Below, piece after piece: positions 50,199-59,313 of a stretch of 64,000 nt of DNA; the first letter of the stretch is position 1; every line of letters starts with the position of its first letter. The DNA comes from Hymenobacter glacieicola. GTDB taxonomy: Bacteria; Bacteroidota; Bacteroidia; Cytophagales; Hymenobacteraceae. The notes under the pieces are model-generated. The model saw only the letters and a list, made by a program, of their open reading frames with translations. It had not been told where the DNA came from and ran no database searches. The position numbers were made by a program, and so were the translations under genes. The stretch is from positions 1-64,000 of the forward strand of contig NZ_BMGS01000008.1 in the NCBI RefSeq assembly GCF_014640315.1, given 5' to 3'.

Positions 50199-53100
50199 CT
50201 AATAGCCGAAAATCTCTTTCAGCGTGAGTTGCTGGACCTGGCCGTACTTGGCCAGCTCCTTGAAGTTGAGGCGGTCTTTGGAACCAATAACCAGAATCGT
50301 TTGGGGCTGACCTTTCACGCGGGCCTGCTGGAATTTCTGCAGGTCCTGGAAGCTCATGTTGGCTGTCTGCTCGTACACGTCGCGACGCACATCGTAGTCG
50401 AGGCCAAGGCGCTTGGCGCGCTCGTAGCTGAACAGGATGTCGGACTTGGTGATGCGCTCGGTGGCAATGCTGTTGCGGATGCTTTGCTTGGCAATCTGCA
50501 GGTTGGCTTCGGCCACGGGCATGTCGTTGAGCAGGGTGTTCATGCCGGCCATGGCCTCGGGCAGCTTGTCGCTCTGGGTGCCAATGTAGCTGAGGTTGTA
50601 GGAGCTGCGCCCTACCTTATCGGCCGAGGCAAACCGCGAGGAAGCCGAGTACGCCAGGGCCTTCGACTCGCGCAGTTCCTGGAACACAATGCTACCCATC
50701 GAGCCCCCGAAATACTCGTTGTAGAGGCTGGTCGTCGGCAGCAACCCTTTGTCAAACACCGGCCCTTTGCTCAGAAACAGGATTTCGGCCTGCACCATGT
50801 TGTAGTCCACCCAGTACACCTTGCGGTCCGTCATGGGCTGCTCCGCGAAGTCCTTGTTGGCAGGTACGGGCGTGAGCTTAGCGGGCGTTTTGTGCAACTG
50901 ATTCAGTGACCAAAGCAAGCCCGGCATTACTGCCCGATTTTCAGGTTTCTGCGTTTGGTCACCTTTAATTACTGCTGGCTCATTAGCATCGGCCTTGCGC
51001 GGCCCGTAGTACAGCACGCGGTGCTGGTAGGTCGGGAGCTTCTGGATGAGGGCAGTGAGCTGCTCGGGCTTCAGGGCCTTTAGCTCTTTCTCGCTCAGCT
51101 GGCTGGTGAAGGGGTTTTTCGCGCCGTACTTGGCGTAGCTCACCAAGGCCTGGTTTAGGATCACGCCTTTGTTGAGCTTGGCATCCTGGCGGGCTTTGAG
51201 CACCCCGGCCACCATGTTCTTGAGGGCCGCTGCATCGGGCTTGGGCGCGGCTAGCAGGCTCTCAAACAGCTGCAAGGCTTGCTCGAAGTTGCTGTCGAGG
51301 CCGGAGAGGCTGACGAAGGTGCGGTCCTGGCCGCTTTGCACCGAGAAGGAGCAGCCGAGCTTGTAGAACTCCTGCTGGAGCTGGGCGGCGTTGTACTTGC
51401 CCGTGCCCAGGTACTGCAGGTAATCGGTGGCCAGGCCCAGCTTGGGGTCGTGGTTCGTGCCCAGGTCGAGCACGTAGTACAGGTTGAAGAGGTTGTTCTC
51501 GGCGTTGTGGGTGTAGTACACCGGCAAGCCCGAGGCCAGCTTCGTTTCCTGAATGTCTTTCTTATAGTCCACGAACACCGGCTGCAGCTCCGGCGAGGTC
51601 ATGCCAGTAACCTGCTTGTAGAAGTCAGAGGCGGCTTCGCGGTTCACCGGCACGGGCGTAATGGCGGGCTTCACCACTTTCACCTTGTTGGGGTCCTGGC
51701 CGGTGCGCTTGTACACTAAGCCGTAGTTCTGGCCGTAGTACTGATTCGCCACGCGCATCACTTCTTCCTTCGTGATGGTGGCGAAGTCGTCGAACTGCTT
51801 GAGGTAGTCTTTCCAGTCCTCGCGGGCGACGAAAGCGGCCACGAAGGCGCCGGCGCGGGCCTCGTTGCTCTCGTAGCTTTTGGTGCGCTGCAGCTGCTCG
51901 TTGTTGATGATGGCCGGAATCAGCCACTCCGGGAAGTCACCCTTCTTTACCTTATTCAACTCGCCCAGCAGCAGGTCGCGCACCTGATTGAGGCTCTGGC
52001 CCTGGCGGGGGGTAGCGTACAGGATGTGGGTGGAGTAGTCGTTGTTGAGGTCCGTGAACGAAGCGGCGCTCAGCACGGCCTGTTTCTGGTTCAAATCCAA
52101 GTCGATGAGTCCGGCCTGCCCGTTGCTCAGAATCTTGTCCACCATGCGCAGCACCAGCGCGTCGCGCGTGGCGGTGCCAGGGAAACGGAAGCCAAGCATC
52201 ACGTTTTCGGCATCCGGACCCAGCACTTCCTTCACGATGGGCGCCGTAATGGGCGCTTCTTGGGCCGGAGTGAAGGCCGGCACCGGCTTGCTTTGCAGCT
52301 TGCCAAAATACTGGTCGATGATGCGGATGGTCTGGTCGTAGTCCAGGTCACCCGAGAGGCACAGAGCCACGTTGTTGGGCACGTAGTACTGGCCGAAGTA
52401 CTTCTTGATTTCGGTAATCGAAGGGTTCTGCAGGTGCTCGATGGTCCCGATGGTGGTCTGGGTGCCGTACTCGTGCTTCTGGAACAGGCTGGCATTCATG
52501 GCCTCAAACTCCTTGCGGAAGTCGGAGTCCAGGCCGCGGTTTTTTTCCTCGTACACGGCTTCCAGCTCGGTGTGGAACAGGCGCGGCACCATTTCCTGCA
52601 TGCGCTCGGCCTGAATGGCGGCCCACTTTTCCAGCTGGTTGCTCGGAATGTCCTCCTGGTATACCGTCTGCTCCACGGAGGTGTAGGCGTTGGAGCCTTT
52701 GGCCCCGATGGCGCCCATCACCTTGTCGTACTCGTTGGCTACGGCGTACTTGGCCGCTACGCTGGAAATCGAGTCAATCTGGTGGTAGGTGCGCTTGCGG
52801 GCGGCGGGGTCGTTGCGCTGGGCGCGGTACTGCTCGTAGAGGGCCTCAATCTTGTCCAGCTCTACTTTCTCGGCGGCCCAGTTCTGGGTGCCCAGCCGGG
52901 AAGTGCCCTTAAACACCATGTGCTCCAGGTAGTGGGCCAGGCCGGTGGCGGTGCTGGGGTCGTTTTTGGAGCCGGCGCGCACGGCCAGGTAGGTCTGGAT
53001 GCGCGGGGCGTCGTCGTAGTCGGAGAGGTAAACGGTCAGGCCGTTGTCCAGGGTGTAGATGCGCGCTTTCAGCGGGTCGCCCTCCACGGTCTGGTACTTG

Positions 53101-53234
53101 TATTCCTTTTGCTGAGGAGCTGGGGCCGGGGCCGTAGTCGGGGGGGCTACCGAGGCGGTGGGCTTACTGGTTTGGCACTGGGTCAGGCCCAGGGTGGCCA
53201 GGGCCGGAATCAAAAGCAAGTGGTTTTTTTTCAC
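50199..53234 (-). CDS. M16 family zinc metalloprotease, exported lipoprotein
   Basis: A 1011-aa insulinase-type protease with the two-domain fold of the family doubled. Lipobox-type Cys20 (GLTQC) suggests an outer-membrane lipoprotein. The inverted zinc motif HxxEH is H101-Y-L-E-H105 in ATGLAHYLEHMVFKGT, with the distal Glu in EAVYEEKNRGLD. The second half (from about 550) lacks the motif, as usual for M16B. It degrades peptides in the periplasm. Start is a GTG at 53234; upstream there is an exact TATCTTTG element. Confidence 0.9.
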   Translation of the reverse strand: MKKNHLLLIPALATLGLTQCQTSKPTASVAPPTTAPAPAPQQKEYKYQTVEGDPLKARIYTLDNGLTVYLSDYDDAPRIQTYLAVRAGSKNDPSTATGLAHYLEHMVFKGTSRLGTQNWAAEKVELDKIEALYEQYRAQRNDPAARKRTYHQIDSISSVAAKYAVANEYDKVMGAIGAKGSNAYTSVEQTVYQEDIPSNQLEKWAAIQAERMQEMVPRLFHTELEAVYEEKNRGLDSDFRKEFEAMNASLFQKHEYGTQTTIGTIEHLQNPSITEIKKYFGQYYVPNNVALCLSGDLDYDQTIRIIDQYFGKLQSKPVPAFTPAQEAPITAPIVKEVLGPDAENVMLGFRFPGTATRDALVLRMVDKILSNGQAGLIDLDLNQKQAVLSAASFTDLNNDYSTHILYATPRQGQSLNQVRDLLLGELNKVKKGDFPEWLIPAIINNEQLQRTKSYESNEARAGAFVAAFVAREDWKDYLKQFDDFATITKEEVMRVANQYYGQNYGLVYKRTGQDPNKVKVVKPAITPVPVNREAASDFYKQVTGMTSPELQPVFVDYKKDIQETKLASGLPVYYTHNAENNLFNLYYVLDLGTNHDPKLGLATDYLQYLGTGKYNAAQLQQEFYKLGCSFSVQSGQDRTFVSLSGLDSNFEQALQLFESLLAAPKPDAAALKNMVAGVLKARQDAKLNKGVILNQALVSYAKYGAKNPFTSQLSEKELKALKPEQLTALIQKLPTYQHRVLYYGPRKADANEPAVIKGDQTQKPENRAVMPGLLWSLNQLHKTPAKLTPVPANKDFAEQPMTDRKVYWVDYNMVQAEILFLSKGPVFDKGLLPTTSLYNEYFGGSMGSIVFQELRESKALAYSASSRFASADKVGRSSYNLSYIGTQSDKLPEAMAGMNTLLNDMPVAEANLQIAKQSIRNSIATERITKSDILFSYERAKRLGLDYDVRRDVYEQTANMSFQDLQKFQQARVKGQPQTILVIGSKDRLNFKELAKYGQVQQLTLKEIFGY

Positions 53235-53277
53235 AGGAAGGCCAGCGCAGAAAGCAAAGCAGGAAGGAACAAGGAAC

Positions 53278-53285
53278 CAAAGATA
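53278..53285 (-). promoter_or_regulatory. Candidate promoter of the M16 protease gene
   Basis: TATCTTTG on the minus strand matches TAnnTTTG exactly; it lies 43-50 bases before the GTG start. Confidence 0.45.
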
Positions 53286-53537
53286 GGCGGCCCCCCCGGG
53301 AATAAAAAGCTTGACGAAGCCGCCGCGGCCTCAAAGTGCGGATTTTTGCGTATGAGAATCGGTATTTCCTGGTGCTGTAAGCCGGAGTACCCGTTGCTAC
53401 CAAGCTGATTGCCACCCAATAGCCTGCCATTCAACTAGGTCTAGCGAATAGTTAAAGCTTCCGAACTGCGTGAGCCCGTCATACTCCGCTCGGCAGACTG
53501 GTCCTTGGGTTCATCGGAGGTTGGTTACGCTGTTAAT

Positions 53538-53642
53538 CTGTCATCTGGAGCAGCGCGAAGGACCTTCTCGCAACCGGACAGCATCATAACAACAACCTAG
53601 TCACGGGTGGGGAAGGTCTTTCGCGCTGCTCAGAATGAAGGA
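53538..53642. repeat. Hairpin repeat, family A copy 4 (imperfect)
   Basis: Left arm begins CTGTCATCTGGAGCAGCGCG and the right arm ends with a matching GCGCTGCTCAGAATGAAGG. It lies downstream of dnaX and upstream of the M16 gene and is the best terminator candidate for dnaX. The rest of the 53286-53696 gap holds no gene. Confidence 0.75.
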
Positions 53643-53696
53643 TTTTTTACTTACTGGGTAGGTTATTTGATAGAGGCCGTTTATAACAGAACCAGC

Positions 53697-55883
53697 CTAA
53701 AAATCCGCATCCAGGCCCAGCTTCTGCTTCATGGCCGTGAGCATGGGGTACTTTTCCATCAGGTACTCCAGTTTGTCGTTGGAGGTGTAGAGCTTGCGAC
53801 CCGTCTCGATGCGCTCCACTACTTCGGCCTGCACGTTGAGGCGGGGGTAGCCCGTGCGGCGGCGTAACTCTCCCAGAAACTCGGCCCGAAACTCGTTGAA
53901 CTGGTCTTCCTGCACCGGGTTGTCTACCCGTAGCATGATGAGGTGGTTTTCATTGGCTTGCACAGGCCGGTTCAACAGGCTGTAGTGCATCATGCTGATG
54001 GCCTTCCGCTCCTCGGTTAGCTCCTTCCACACCCGCTGCAGTACCTCATCGTTGATGACCGGCAAGCCCGTAACCGGGCCGCTGGGCTCGGTATCGACGG
54101 CTGCTTTGCCAGCGGCAGCTTGTTGCTCTAGTTGGGCCTTCATGGCCGCTAGGTTGCCCAGGCCCGGTAGCTTGCTGCCCAGGCCTATGGGTTTGCCGGT
54201 GGGCATGCCGGGGCGGGGTGGGGGTAGGGGAGCAGCCGTAACCGGCATCTGGCCCGGCTCGTGGCCAGCCACGCTAGGCTTGCCAATTTCCACGTGCGGC
54301 ACCGAGTCGCGGAGCTGGGGCGTGGTGGGTACTTGGGTGGCGGCTTCGTCCTCAATGCTGGGCGTACCGTGCAGCTCTTCTACCCCGCTTTCAATGGGCG
54401 TAATCGGCTCGGGGTCGGCTGGGGCCGATTTCAGCTGCGAAACAGCTGCCGGGACGGGTGCTGGCACTGCTGGCAGTGGGGCGACGGGAGCGGCAGTAGC
54501 ACCATTCAGCTGTGGAGCCGAGGGAACTGACGCTTCGGTGGTGCGGTGGGGTGCGGGCTGGTCGGTGGCAGGGGCCGGGGGAGTGGTTACGCTACTTTTT
54601 TTTTTCGCCTCGCCGTTGTCCGACGACGCCTGTTGGGGGCTGGCAGAGGCGGCCGGACCCGCGCCCAAGTCGCGGGCAAACTGCACGGCGCTGTTGAGGT
54701 AGGCCAGCTTCATGAGCATCAGCTCCACGTGCAGACGCTGGTTTTTGGCCTGCTTGAACTCCCGGTCGCACTGGCTTACCAGGTTCAGGGCCGAAAGCAG
54801 GAAGGGCAGCGGCGCCGCCTGGGCCTGCTGCACGTATTTCTGCCGGATGTTGTCCGAGACTTCCAGCAGCTGCACCGTTACGGGGTCTTTGCACACCAGC
54901 AGGCCGCGCAGGTGCTCGGCCGCGCCCACCACAAAGTTGTGCAGGTCGAAGCCGTTCTGCATTACCTCCTCCAGCAGCAGCAGCGTGCCGGACAGGTTTT
55001 CGGTCAGCAGAGCATCTACCAGCCGGAAATAGTACTCGTAGTCCAGAATGTGCAGGTTCTGGATAACGTCTTTGTAGCTCAGGTTGTGGCCCGAGAACGT
55101 GACCATCTGGTCGAACATCGACAGGGCGTCGCGCAGGCCGCCGTCGGCCTTCTGGGCCAGCAGGTGCAGGGCGTCATCCTCGGCCTGAATCTGCTCCTGA
55201 GTTGCTACGTAGCGCAGGTGGCCCCGAATGTCATCCACCCGAATCCGGTTGAAGTCGAAGATCTGGCAGCGCGAGAGAATGGTGGGGATAATCTTGTGCC
55301 GCTCGGTAGTGGCCAGAATGAAAATGGCGTAGGAAGGCGGCTCCTCCAGGGTTTTTAGGAAGGCGTTAAAGGCCGCATTCGAGAGCATGTGCACCTCGTC
55401 GATGATGTAGACCTTGAAGCGGCCCTGCTGGGGGGCGTAGCGCACCTGCTCCACCAGGCTCCGAATATCCTCCACAGAGTTGTTGGAGGCCGCGTCCAGC
55501 TCGTGCACGTTAAACGAGGCGTTTTCCTGGAAGGCCCGGCAGGACGAGCACTTGCCGCAGGCTTCCAGCTCGAAGGGCGTATTGTCGGGGTCCGGGGCCT
55601 TCTGCAGGGCGTCGGGCACGATGTCGGGCTGGGCTTGCAGCAGCTCCGAAACCGGGCGGCCCTTGCGCACGTGCTCCTCTATAAACTCGCAGTTGATGGT
55701 TTTGGCCAGAATTCGGGCGCAGGTGGTTTTGCCCACGCCCCGCGGTCCGCAGAACAGGAAAGCCTGGGCCAGGTGCTGGCTGACAATGGCGTTCTGCAGG
55801 GTGGTAGTAACGTGCTGCTGCCCCACCACGCTGCGAAACGTGGCGGGCCGGTACTTGCGGGCTGAAACAACGAAATTCTCCAT
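53697..55883 (-). CDS. dnaX: DNA polymerase III subunit gamma/tau
   Basis: A 728-aa clamp-loader subunit. N-terminal ATPase: Walker A GPRGVGKTTCARIL, zinc-type ACGKCSSC, IDEVHML, and TTERHKIIPTILSRC (sensor 1 and Arg-finger region). Domain III runs to about 415; the rest is a long Pro/Ala/Glu-rich linker and a C-terminal tau-specific domain that binds the polymerase and helicase. Start ATG 55883 (MENFVVSARKYRPATF) matches the family. A ten-A run at codons 427-430 (see the separate entry) may yield a shorter gamma form. It is divergent from tmRNA; candidate promoters face each other. Confidence 0.95.
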   Translation of the reverse strand: MENFVVSARKYRPATFRSVVGQQHVTTTLQNAIVSQHLAQAFLFCGPRGVGKTTCARILAKTINCEFIEEHVRKGRPVSELLQAQPDIVPDALQKAPDPDNTPFELEACGKCSSCRAFQENASFNVHELDAASNNSVEDIRSLVEQVRYAPQQGRFKVYIIDEVHMLSNAAFNAFLKTLEEPPSYAIFILATTERHKIIPTILSRCQIFDFNRIRVDDIRGHLRYVATQEQIQAEDDALHLLAQKADGGLRDALSMFDQMVTFSGHNLSYKDVIQNLHILDYEYYFRLVDALLTENLSGTLLLLEEVMQNGFDLHNFVVGAAEHLRGLLVCKDPVTVQLLEVSDNIRQKYVQQAQAAPLPFLLSALNLVSQCDREFKQAKNQRLHVELMLMKLAYLNSAVQFARDLGAGPAASASPQQASSDNGEAKKKSSVTTPPAPATDQPAPHRTTEASVPSAPQLNGATAAPVAPLPAVPAPVPAAVSQLKSAPADPEPITPIESGVEELHGTPSIEDEAATQVPTTPQLRDSVPHVEIGKPSVAGHEPGQMPVTAAPLPPPRPGMPTGKPIGLGSKLPGLGNLAAMKAQLEQQAAAGKAAVDTEPSGPVTGLPVINDEVLQRVWKELTEERKAISMMHYSLLNRPVQANENHLIMLRVDNPVQEDQFNEFRAEFLGELRRRTGYPRLNVQAEVVERIETGRKLYTSNDKLEYLMEKYPMLTAMKQKLGLDADF
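54596..54605 (-). promoter_or_regulatory. Ten-A slippery run inside dnaX, possible programmed frameshift
   Basis: On the minus strand codons 427-429 are AAA AAA AAA, followed by the A of codon 430 (AGT): ten A in a row. Gain of one A (or a -1 ribosomal slip) gives AAG TAG, ending at residue 430; loss of one A gives GTA GCG TAA, ending at residue 431. Both ends match the size of gamma in Escherichia coli (431 aa). The run lies just after domain III, where the known gamma/tau split occurs. That slippage occurs is inferred, not shown. Confidence 0.6.
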
Positions 55884-55894
55884 ACGACTAGCCA

Positions 55895-55902
55895 CAAAGA
55901 TA
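55895..55902 (-). promoter_or_regulatory. Candidate dnaX promoter
   Basis: TATCTTTG on the minus strand matches TAnnTTTG exactly and lies only 12-19 bases before the dnaX ATG, which would give a very short leader. Confidence 0.5.
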
Positions 55903-55961
55903 CCCCGAAAAGCCGGGGTTTGGAAGGGCGAAGTAGGTGGGTGGCCGGGAGGAAATAGAAC

Positions 55962-56041
55962 GGTCATTCCGATTGTGGGGAGGAATTCGGGGTAGGCCGG
56001 GCCTATGCCCCCAGATTCCTTGCTCCACTGGGAATGACACG
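55962..56041. repeat. Hairpin repeat, family A copy 5 (imperfect)
   Basis: GGTCATTCCGATTGTGGGGA at the left is mirrored by CCACTGGGAATGAC at the right. It lies between the divergent dnaX and tmRNA promoters, not at a gene end as the other copies do. Confidence 0.7.
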
Positions 56042-56092
56042 TGGACGCCGGAACAATTTCGCCCCTGTACAACGTTTTCTCCCCAGCGTGCG

Positions 56093-56100
56093 TACATTTG
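56093..56100 (+). promoter_or_regulatory. Candidate tmRNA promoter
   Basis: TACATTTG is an exact TAnnTTTG match, 40 bases upstream of the mature 5' end. GTTTT about 19 bases further upstream could be a weak -33 element. Confidence 0.55.
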
Positions 56101-56139
56101 CACCCCGCTACTTGTGGCGGAAATCGTTCTTTACCAATT

Positions 56140-56505
56140 GGGGCTGACCGGAATTGACAGCTTGTGCAGGTCGCGAGTAAGCGTGTCGGGAGTTGGATAA
56201 ATCTCCCGCCAAAAATTCATCCAAACAACAACCGGCGAGTATAGCTACGCCATGGCTGCCTAGTCTAGGTACTAAGCACTGTCATCGTCCCGCACCCGTC
56301 TTCCTTCTCACGGGTGAGTTCGGGGCGTCGTAAGTAGTAGGATAGTCTTGGGGGCGCTGCGACTCCAAGGCGAAACTCAAGCAGATAAGGACAAACCAAG
56401 GCCTGATGTGCGCCTGGAATGTCTCGAAAATTCAAGCATAGATACACACGTAGAAAGCTCGACGCTCTCCTTGTCTGGACCAGGGTTCGAATCCCTGCAG
56501 CTCCA
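56140..56505 (+). ncRNA. ssrA: Transfer-messenger RNA
   Basis: The 5' end GGGGCTG (56140-56146) pairs with CAGCTCC (56498-56504), followed by discriminator A at 56505. The T arm GGGTTCGAATCCC is at 56483-56495, and the 5' part GGGGCTGACCGGAATTGACA matches the tmRNA start. The internal tag frame, 56234-56263, reads GGC GAG TAT AGC TAC GCC ATG GCT GCC TAG: GEYSYAMAA, of the GE(x)SYAMAA form seen in Bacteroidota. CCA is not encoded (CTG follows), so it must be added. It frees stalled ribosomes and tags their products for proteolysis with SmpB. Confidence 0.93.
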
Positions 56506-56508
56506 CTG

Positions 56509-56544
56509 AATCCCGCTTTACGCCTCGTAAAGCGGGATTTTTTG
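56509..56544 (+). terminator. Rho-independent terminator of tmRNA
   Basis: AATCCCGCTTTACG and CGTAAAGCGGGATT form a perfect 14-bp stem with a 3-base loop and a run of T residues, 3 bp past the tmRNA end. Confidence 0.92.
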
Positions 56545-56724
56545 TTTCTGTCAATAGTTTTGCCTACACATTACGCCTTCATCGTGACAGCGGAGTCGCC
56601 CGGTAGGGCGGCCGTGATGCTAGGTGCCGGCAAGTAAATGCTGCTCGCTCTGGAGCACGGAGCGGCCGGAAGAGGAAGGTCGGAAAGCACTGGAAATGCA
56701 GAGCGGGGTTTAGCTGTAACAAGC

Positions 56725-59313
56725 CTACGCTGGGCCTAAACCAACGCGGAAAGTTGCGCCTTGTCCCACCTGACTTTCTACCTCCACGTGGCCACCCTGA
56801 GCCTGCACAATGCGGTGCACCAAGTACAGGCCCACGCCGGTACCGGGGGTGTGGGTATGGAAGCGGCGGAAAAGCTGAAACAACTCCGGGCCGTGTTTGT
56901 CCGCGTCGAAGCCCAGCCCGTTGTCCTGAACCATTACTATGGGTTGGTGGGCCTCAAGCCAGCTCGAAACGTGAATCTGAACTGGCCGGGTAGGATCCGC
57001 ATATTTAAGCGAGTTGCCCAGCAGGTTAAGCAAAATGGTGCGCAGATTCGTTCGGCTGTACCTGAGGCTGGGCAGGCCTTCAAAATCGGTGGTAATGCGG
57101 GCTTGGCTGGCTTTAATCTGCGGTTTCAGGGTTTGCAGCACATCCTCCACTACGCGGGCCAGCGCTACCGTTTCGGCGGGGGAAGAAACTTGTTGGGTTT
57201 GGCCCAGGGCGGCCAGATCGTCGATGGTGGCGCTGAGCTGATGAAGGGCATCATCGATAAGCGGAACCAGGATCTGCTCCTCGACCGGGTCGTGGAACGC
57301 TACCCCCCGGCGCACCTCAGCAAACAGTCCGGCCAAGTTGTTGACGGGCTGCTTGAGGTCGTGGGAGGCGGCGTACACGAAGTTATCCAGGTCTTGGTTG
57401 GTGCGGGTGAGCTGCTGGTTGGCCTCGCTTAAGTCCTCGTTAGAGGCCGTCAGCTCCTCGTTGATGGCAGCCAGCTCCTCATTCAGCGCTTGCACTTGCT
57501 CGCGGGCAATTACCTGCTCCGTGACATCGGTTACCAAGCTGTAGAAACCCACTACCTGGCCCTCGCGCACATCAGGCACGTAGCTGGTGTGGATGTGCTT
57601 GGTAAAATCCTGACGGTAGGGCATTTGGGCCTCGAAGCTCACTTGCTCGCCGGCCAGCGCCCGATCCATATAACTCTGCGTTACGGCGTAGGCTTGCTCC
57701 CCAACTATTGCGCGTACGGGCTGCCCCAGCAACTTGGCGGGGTCTTGCTGAAACCACGCGCGGTACGCTTCGTTGGCGAACTGGTAGCGGCGCTCCTGGT
57801 CGAGGTAACCGATAAGCACGGGCAGGGAATCAGTAAGTACCTGCAGGCGCCGGGCTATGGCGGCGCTGGCGTGCTGGGCCTGCACCTGCGCCGTAACGTC
57901 AAAGGCGAAAACCACTACCCCATCAATAGCACCGTGTTCATCAAAGCGGGCCTGCTGAATGTAGTTGAAGTAGAAATCCTCCAGAGGGGCGCCTTCGTGC
58001 CTGGCTACCGGAATCCGGATGGCCATTTCCTCGTGCGATACGCCCGTGCGGTACACCGTGCGCAGGGTTTGCCATACCCGCTGGCCCGCAAGTTCGGGCA
58101 AGGCCTCCAGCAGGGGTCTGCCCAGCAGGCTGCGGCCAGGAAACAGCTGCTGATACGCCGGATTCACTAGCTCATACACTAGATCGGGGCCGTTGAGCAT
58201 GCAAATGGCCGCCGGGGCTTGCTGAAAAAGCCGTTCCAAGCGCTGCCGCTGGTGCTCAGCTTTCTGCTGGGCCCGCTGCAAGGCGGCGGTGCGCTCGGCC
58301 ACGCGGGCCTCCAGCACTTGGTTGAGATGCTGGAGTTCAAGCTGGGCGCGGAATAGCTCGTTGTTATTGGCCAGAACTTCCTCATTGGCGGCCGTCAGTT
58401 CTTCATTAATGGAGGCCAGCTCCTCGTTGAGGTGGGCAGTTTGGCGCTCCTGCTGCTCTACCTGCTGGCGGGCCCTGACTTGCGCCGTTACGTCGGTGGC
58501 TACCACCAGCACGCCCGTTATTTCGTTCTGCTCAGAGCGTTGGGGCTGGTAAACAAAGTTGAAGTAAATGGTTTCAATGCGGCCGTGGCGCAGCAGCTGG
58601 GCCGGAATTTCGGTGCCCACGTAGGGCGTGCCCGTGCGCCGCACCCCGTCCAGTAATTCTTCAAACCCCTGGCCCTGCAACTCAGGTAAGGCCTGCAGCA
58701 GGGGCAGGCCCAGCACTTGCTGCTGGGTGCGGGTCCAAATCTCGCATATTGTAGCGTTAGCCAAGGTTACCAGGTAGTCGGGGCCTTCTAGGTGGGCAAT
58801 GGCTACGGGGGCCTGGTGCAGCACATCGTGCAGGCGCTGCCGCTGAATTTCGGCCGTATCCCGGGCGGTTTGCTCCCGGACCTGGCTGATGCGTAGCTGC
58901 TCCTCGTGGTGTGCCTGCTCTGTTACGTCTTGCGCTACGTGCAGCAGGTACAGCAACTGGCCTTCCGCGTCAAGAATGGGAATGTTACGGGGCAGCCAAT
59001 AACGCTCTATAAAGTGCCCCGGACGGTCCGGATCGGGTACATCGTAGCGCTGCCGCTCCATTTGATGGGGCTGACCCGTTGCGGCCACCAGGTCCAGGGA
59101 AGCCCGCAGGTTGCGCATGGAGTCAGCCTCCGGGGCATCGGTCTTGGCTGGAAAAACATCGAACAGCAATTGTCCGACTAAGTGACTCCGTTCGGTTAGG
59201 GAAGTGGCCAGGTAGGCGTCGCTGGCCGCCTCAATGCGCAAGTCAGGGGAGAGCAGCAAATAGGCCTCGGGCAAGGCGTGAAAAAGGGGAAGCAGGGAGT
59301 CAGGTAGCGGCAT
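56725..59313 (-). CDS. PAS-domain sensor histidine kinase
   Basis: An 862-aa cytoplasmic-looking kinase (no membrane helix). About four PAS domains occur in the first 600 residues (starting MPLPDSLLPLFHALPEAYLL; later LEGPDYLVTLANATICEIWT, LNGPDLVYELVNPAYQQLFP, and LIGYLDQERRYQFANEAYRA), separated by coiled-coil stretches such as LNEELASINEELTAANEEVL. The HisKA His651 is in VYAASHDLKQPVNNLAG; the ATPase has NLLGNSLKYA, VQDNGLGFDADKH and GTGVGLYLVHRIV. No response regulator is linked, so it signals to an unlinked partner. Start ATG 59313. Confidence 0.9.
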   Translation of the reverse strand: MPLPDSLLPLFHALPEAYLLLSPDLRIEAASDAYLATSLTERSHLVGQLLFDVFPAKTDAPEADSMRNLRASLDLVAATGQPHQMERQRYDVPDPDRPGHFIERYWLPRNIPILDAEGQLLYLLHVAQDVTEQAHHEEQLRISQVREQTARDTAEIQRQRLHDVLHQAPVAIAHLEGPDYLVTLANATICEIWTRTQQQVLGLPLLQALPELQGQGFEELLDGVRRTGTPYVGTEIPAQLLRHGRIETIYFNFVYQPQRSEQNEITGVLVVATDVTAQVRARQQVEQQERQTAHLNEELASINEELTAANEEVLANNNELFRAQLELQHLNQVLEARVAERTAALQRAQQKAEHQRQRLERLFQQAPAAICMLNGPDLVYELVNPAYQQLFPGRSLLGRPLLEALPELAGQRVWQTLRTVYRTGVSHEEMAIRIPVARHEGAPLEDFYFNYIQQARFDEHGAIDGVVVFAFDVTAQVQAQHASAAIARRLQVLTDSLPVLIGYLDQERRYQFANEAYRAWFQQDPAKLLGQPVRAIVGEQAYAVTQSYMDRALAGEQVSFEAQMPYRQDFTKHIHTSYVPDVREGQVVGFYSLVTDVTEQVIAREQVQALNEELAAINEELTASNEDLSEANQQLTRTNQDLDNFVYAASHDLKQPVNNLAGLFAEVRRGVAFHDPVEEQILVPLIDDALHQLSATIDDLAALGQTQQVSSPAETVALARVVEDVLQTLKPQIKASQARITTDFEGLPSLRYSRTNLRTILLNLLGNSLKYADPTRPVQIHVSSWLEAHQPIVMVQDNGLGFDADKHGPELFQLFRRFHTHTPGTGVGLYLVHRIVQAQGGHVEVESQVGQGATFRVGLGPA

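Noticed and set aside
52026..53408. 460-aa open frame opposite the M16 protease
   Set aside because: Antisense shadow; composition is repetitive in Val/Gly/Leu as expected for reversed GC-rich coding sequence.
54546..55358. 270-aa frame opposite dnaX
   Set aside because: Antisense shadow of a housekeeping gene.
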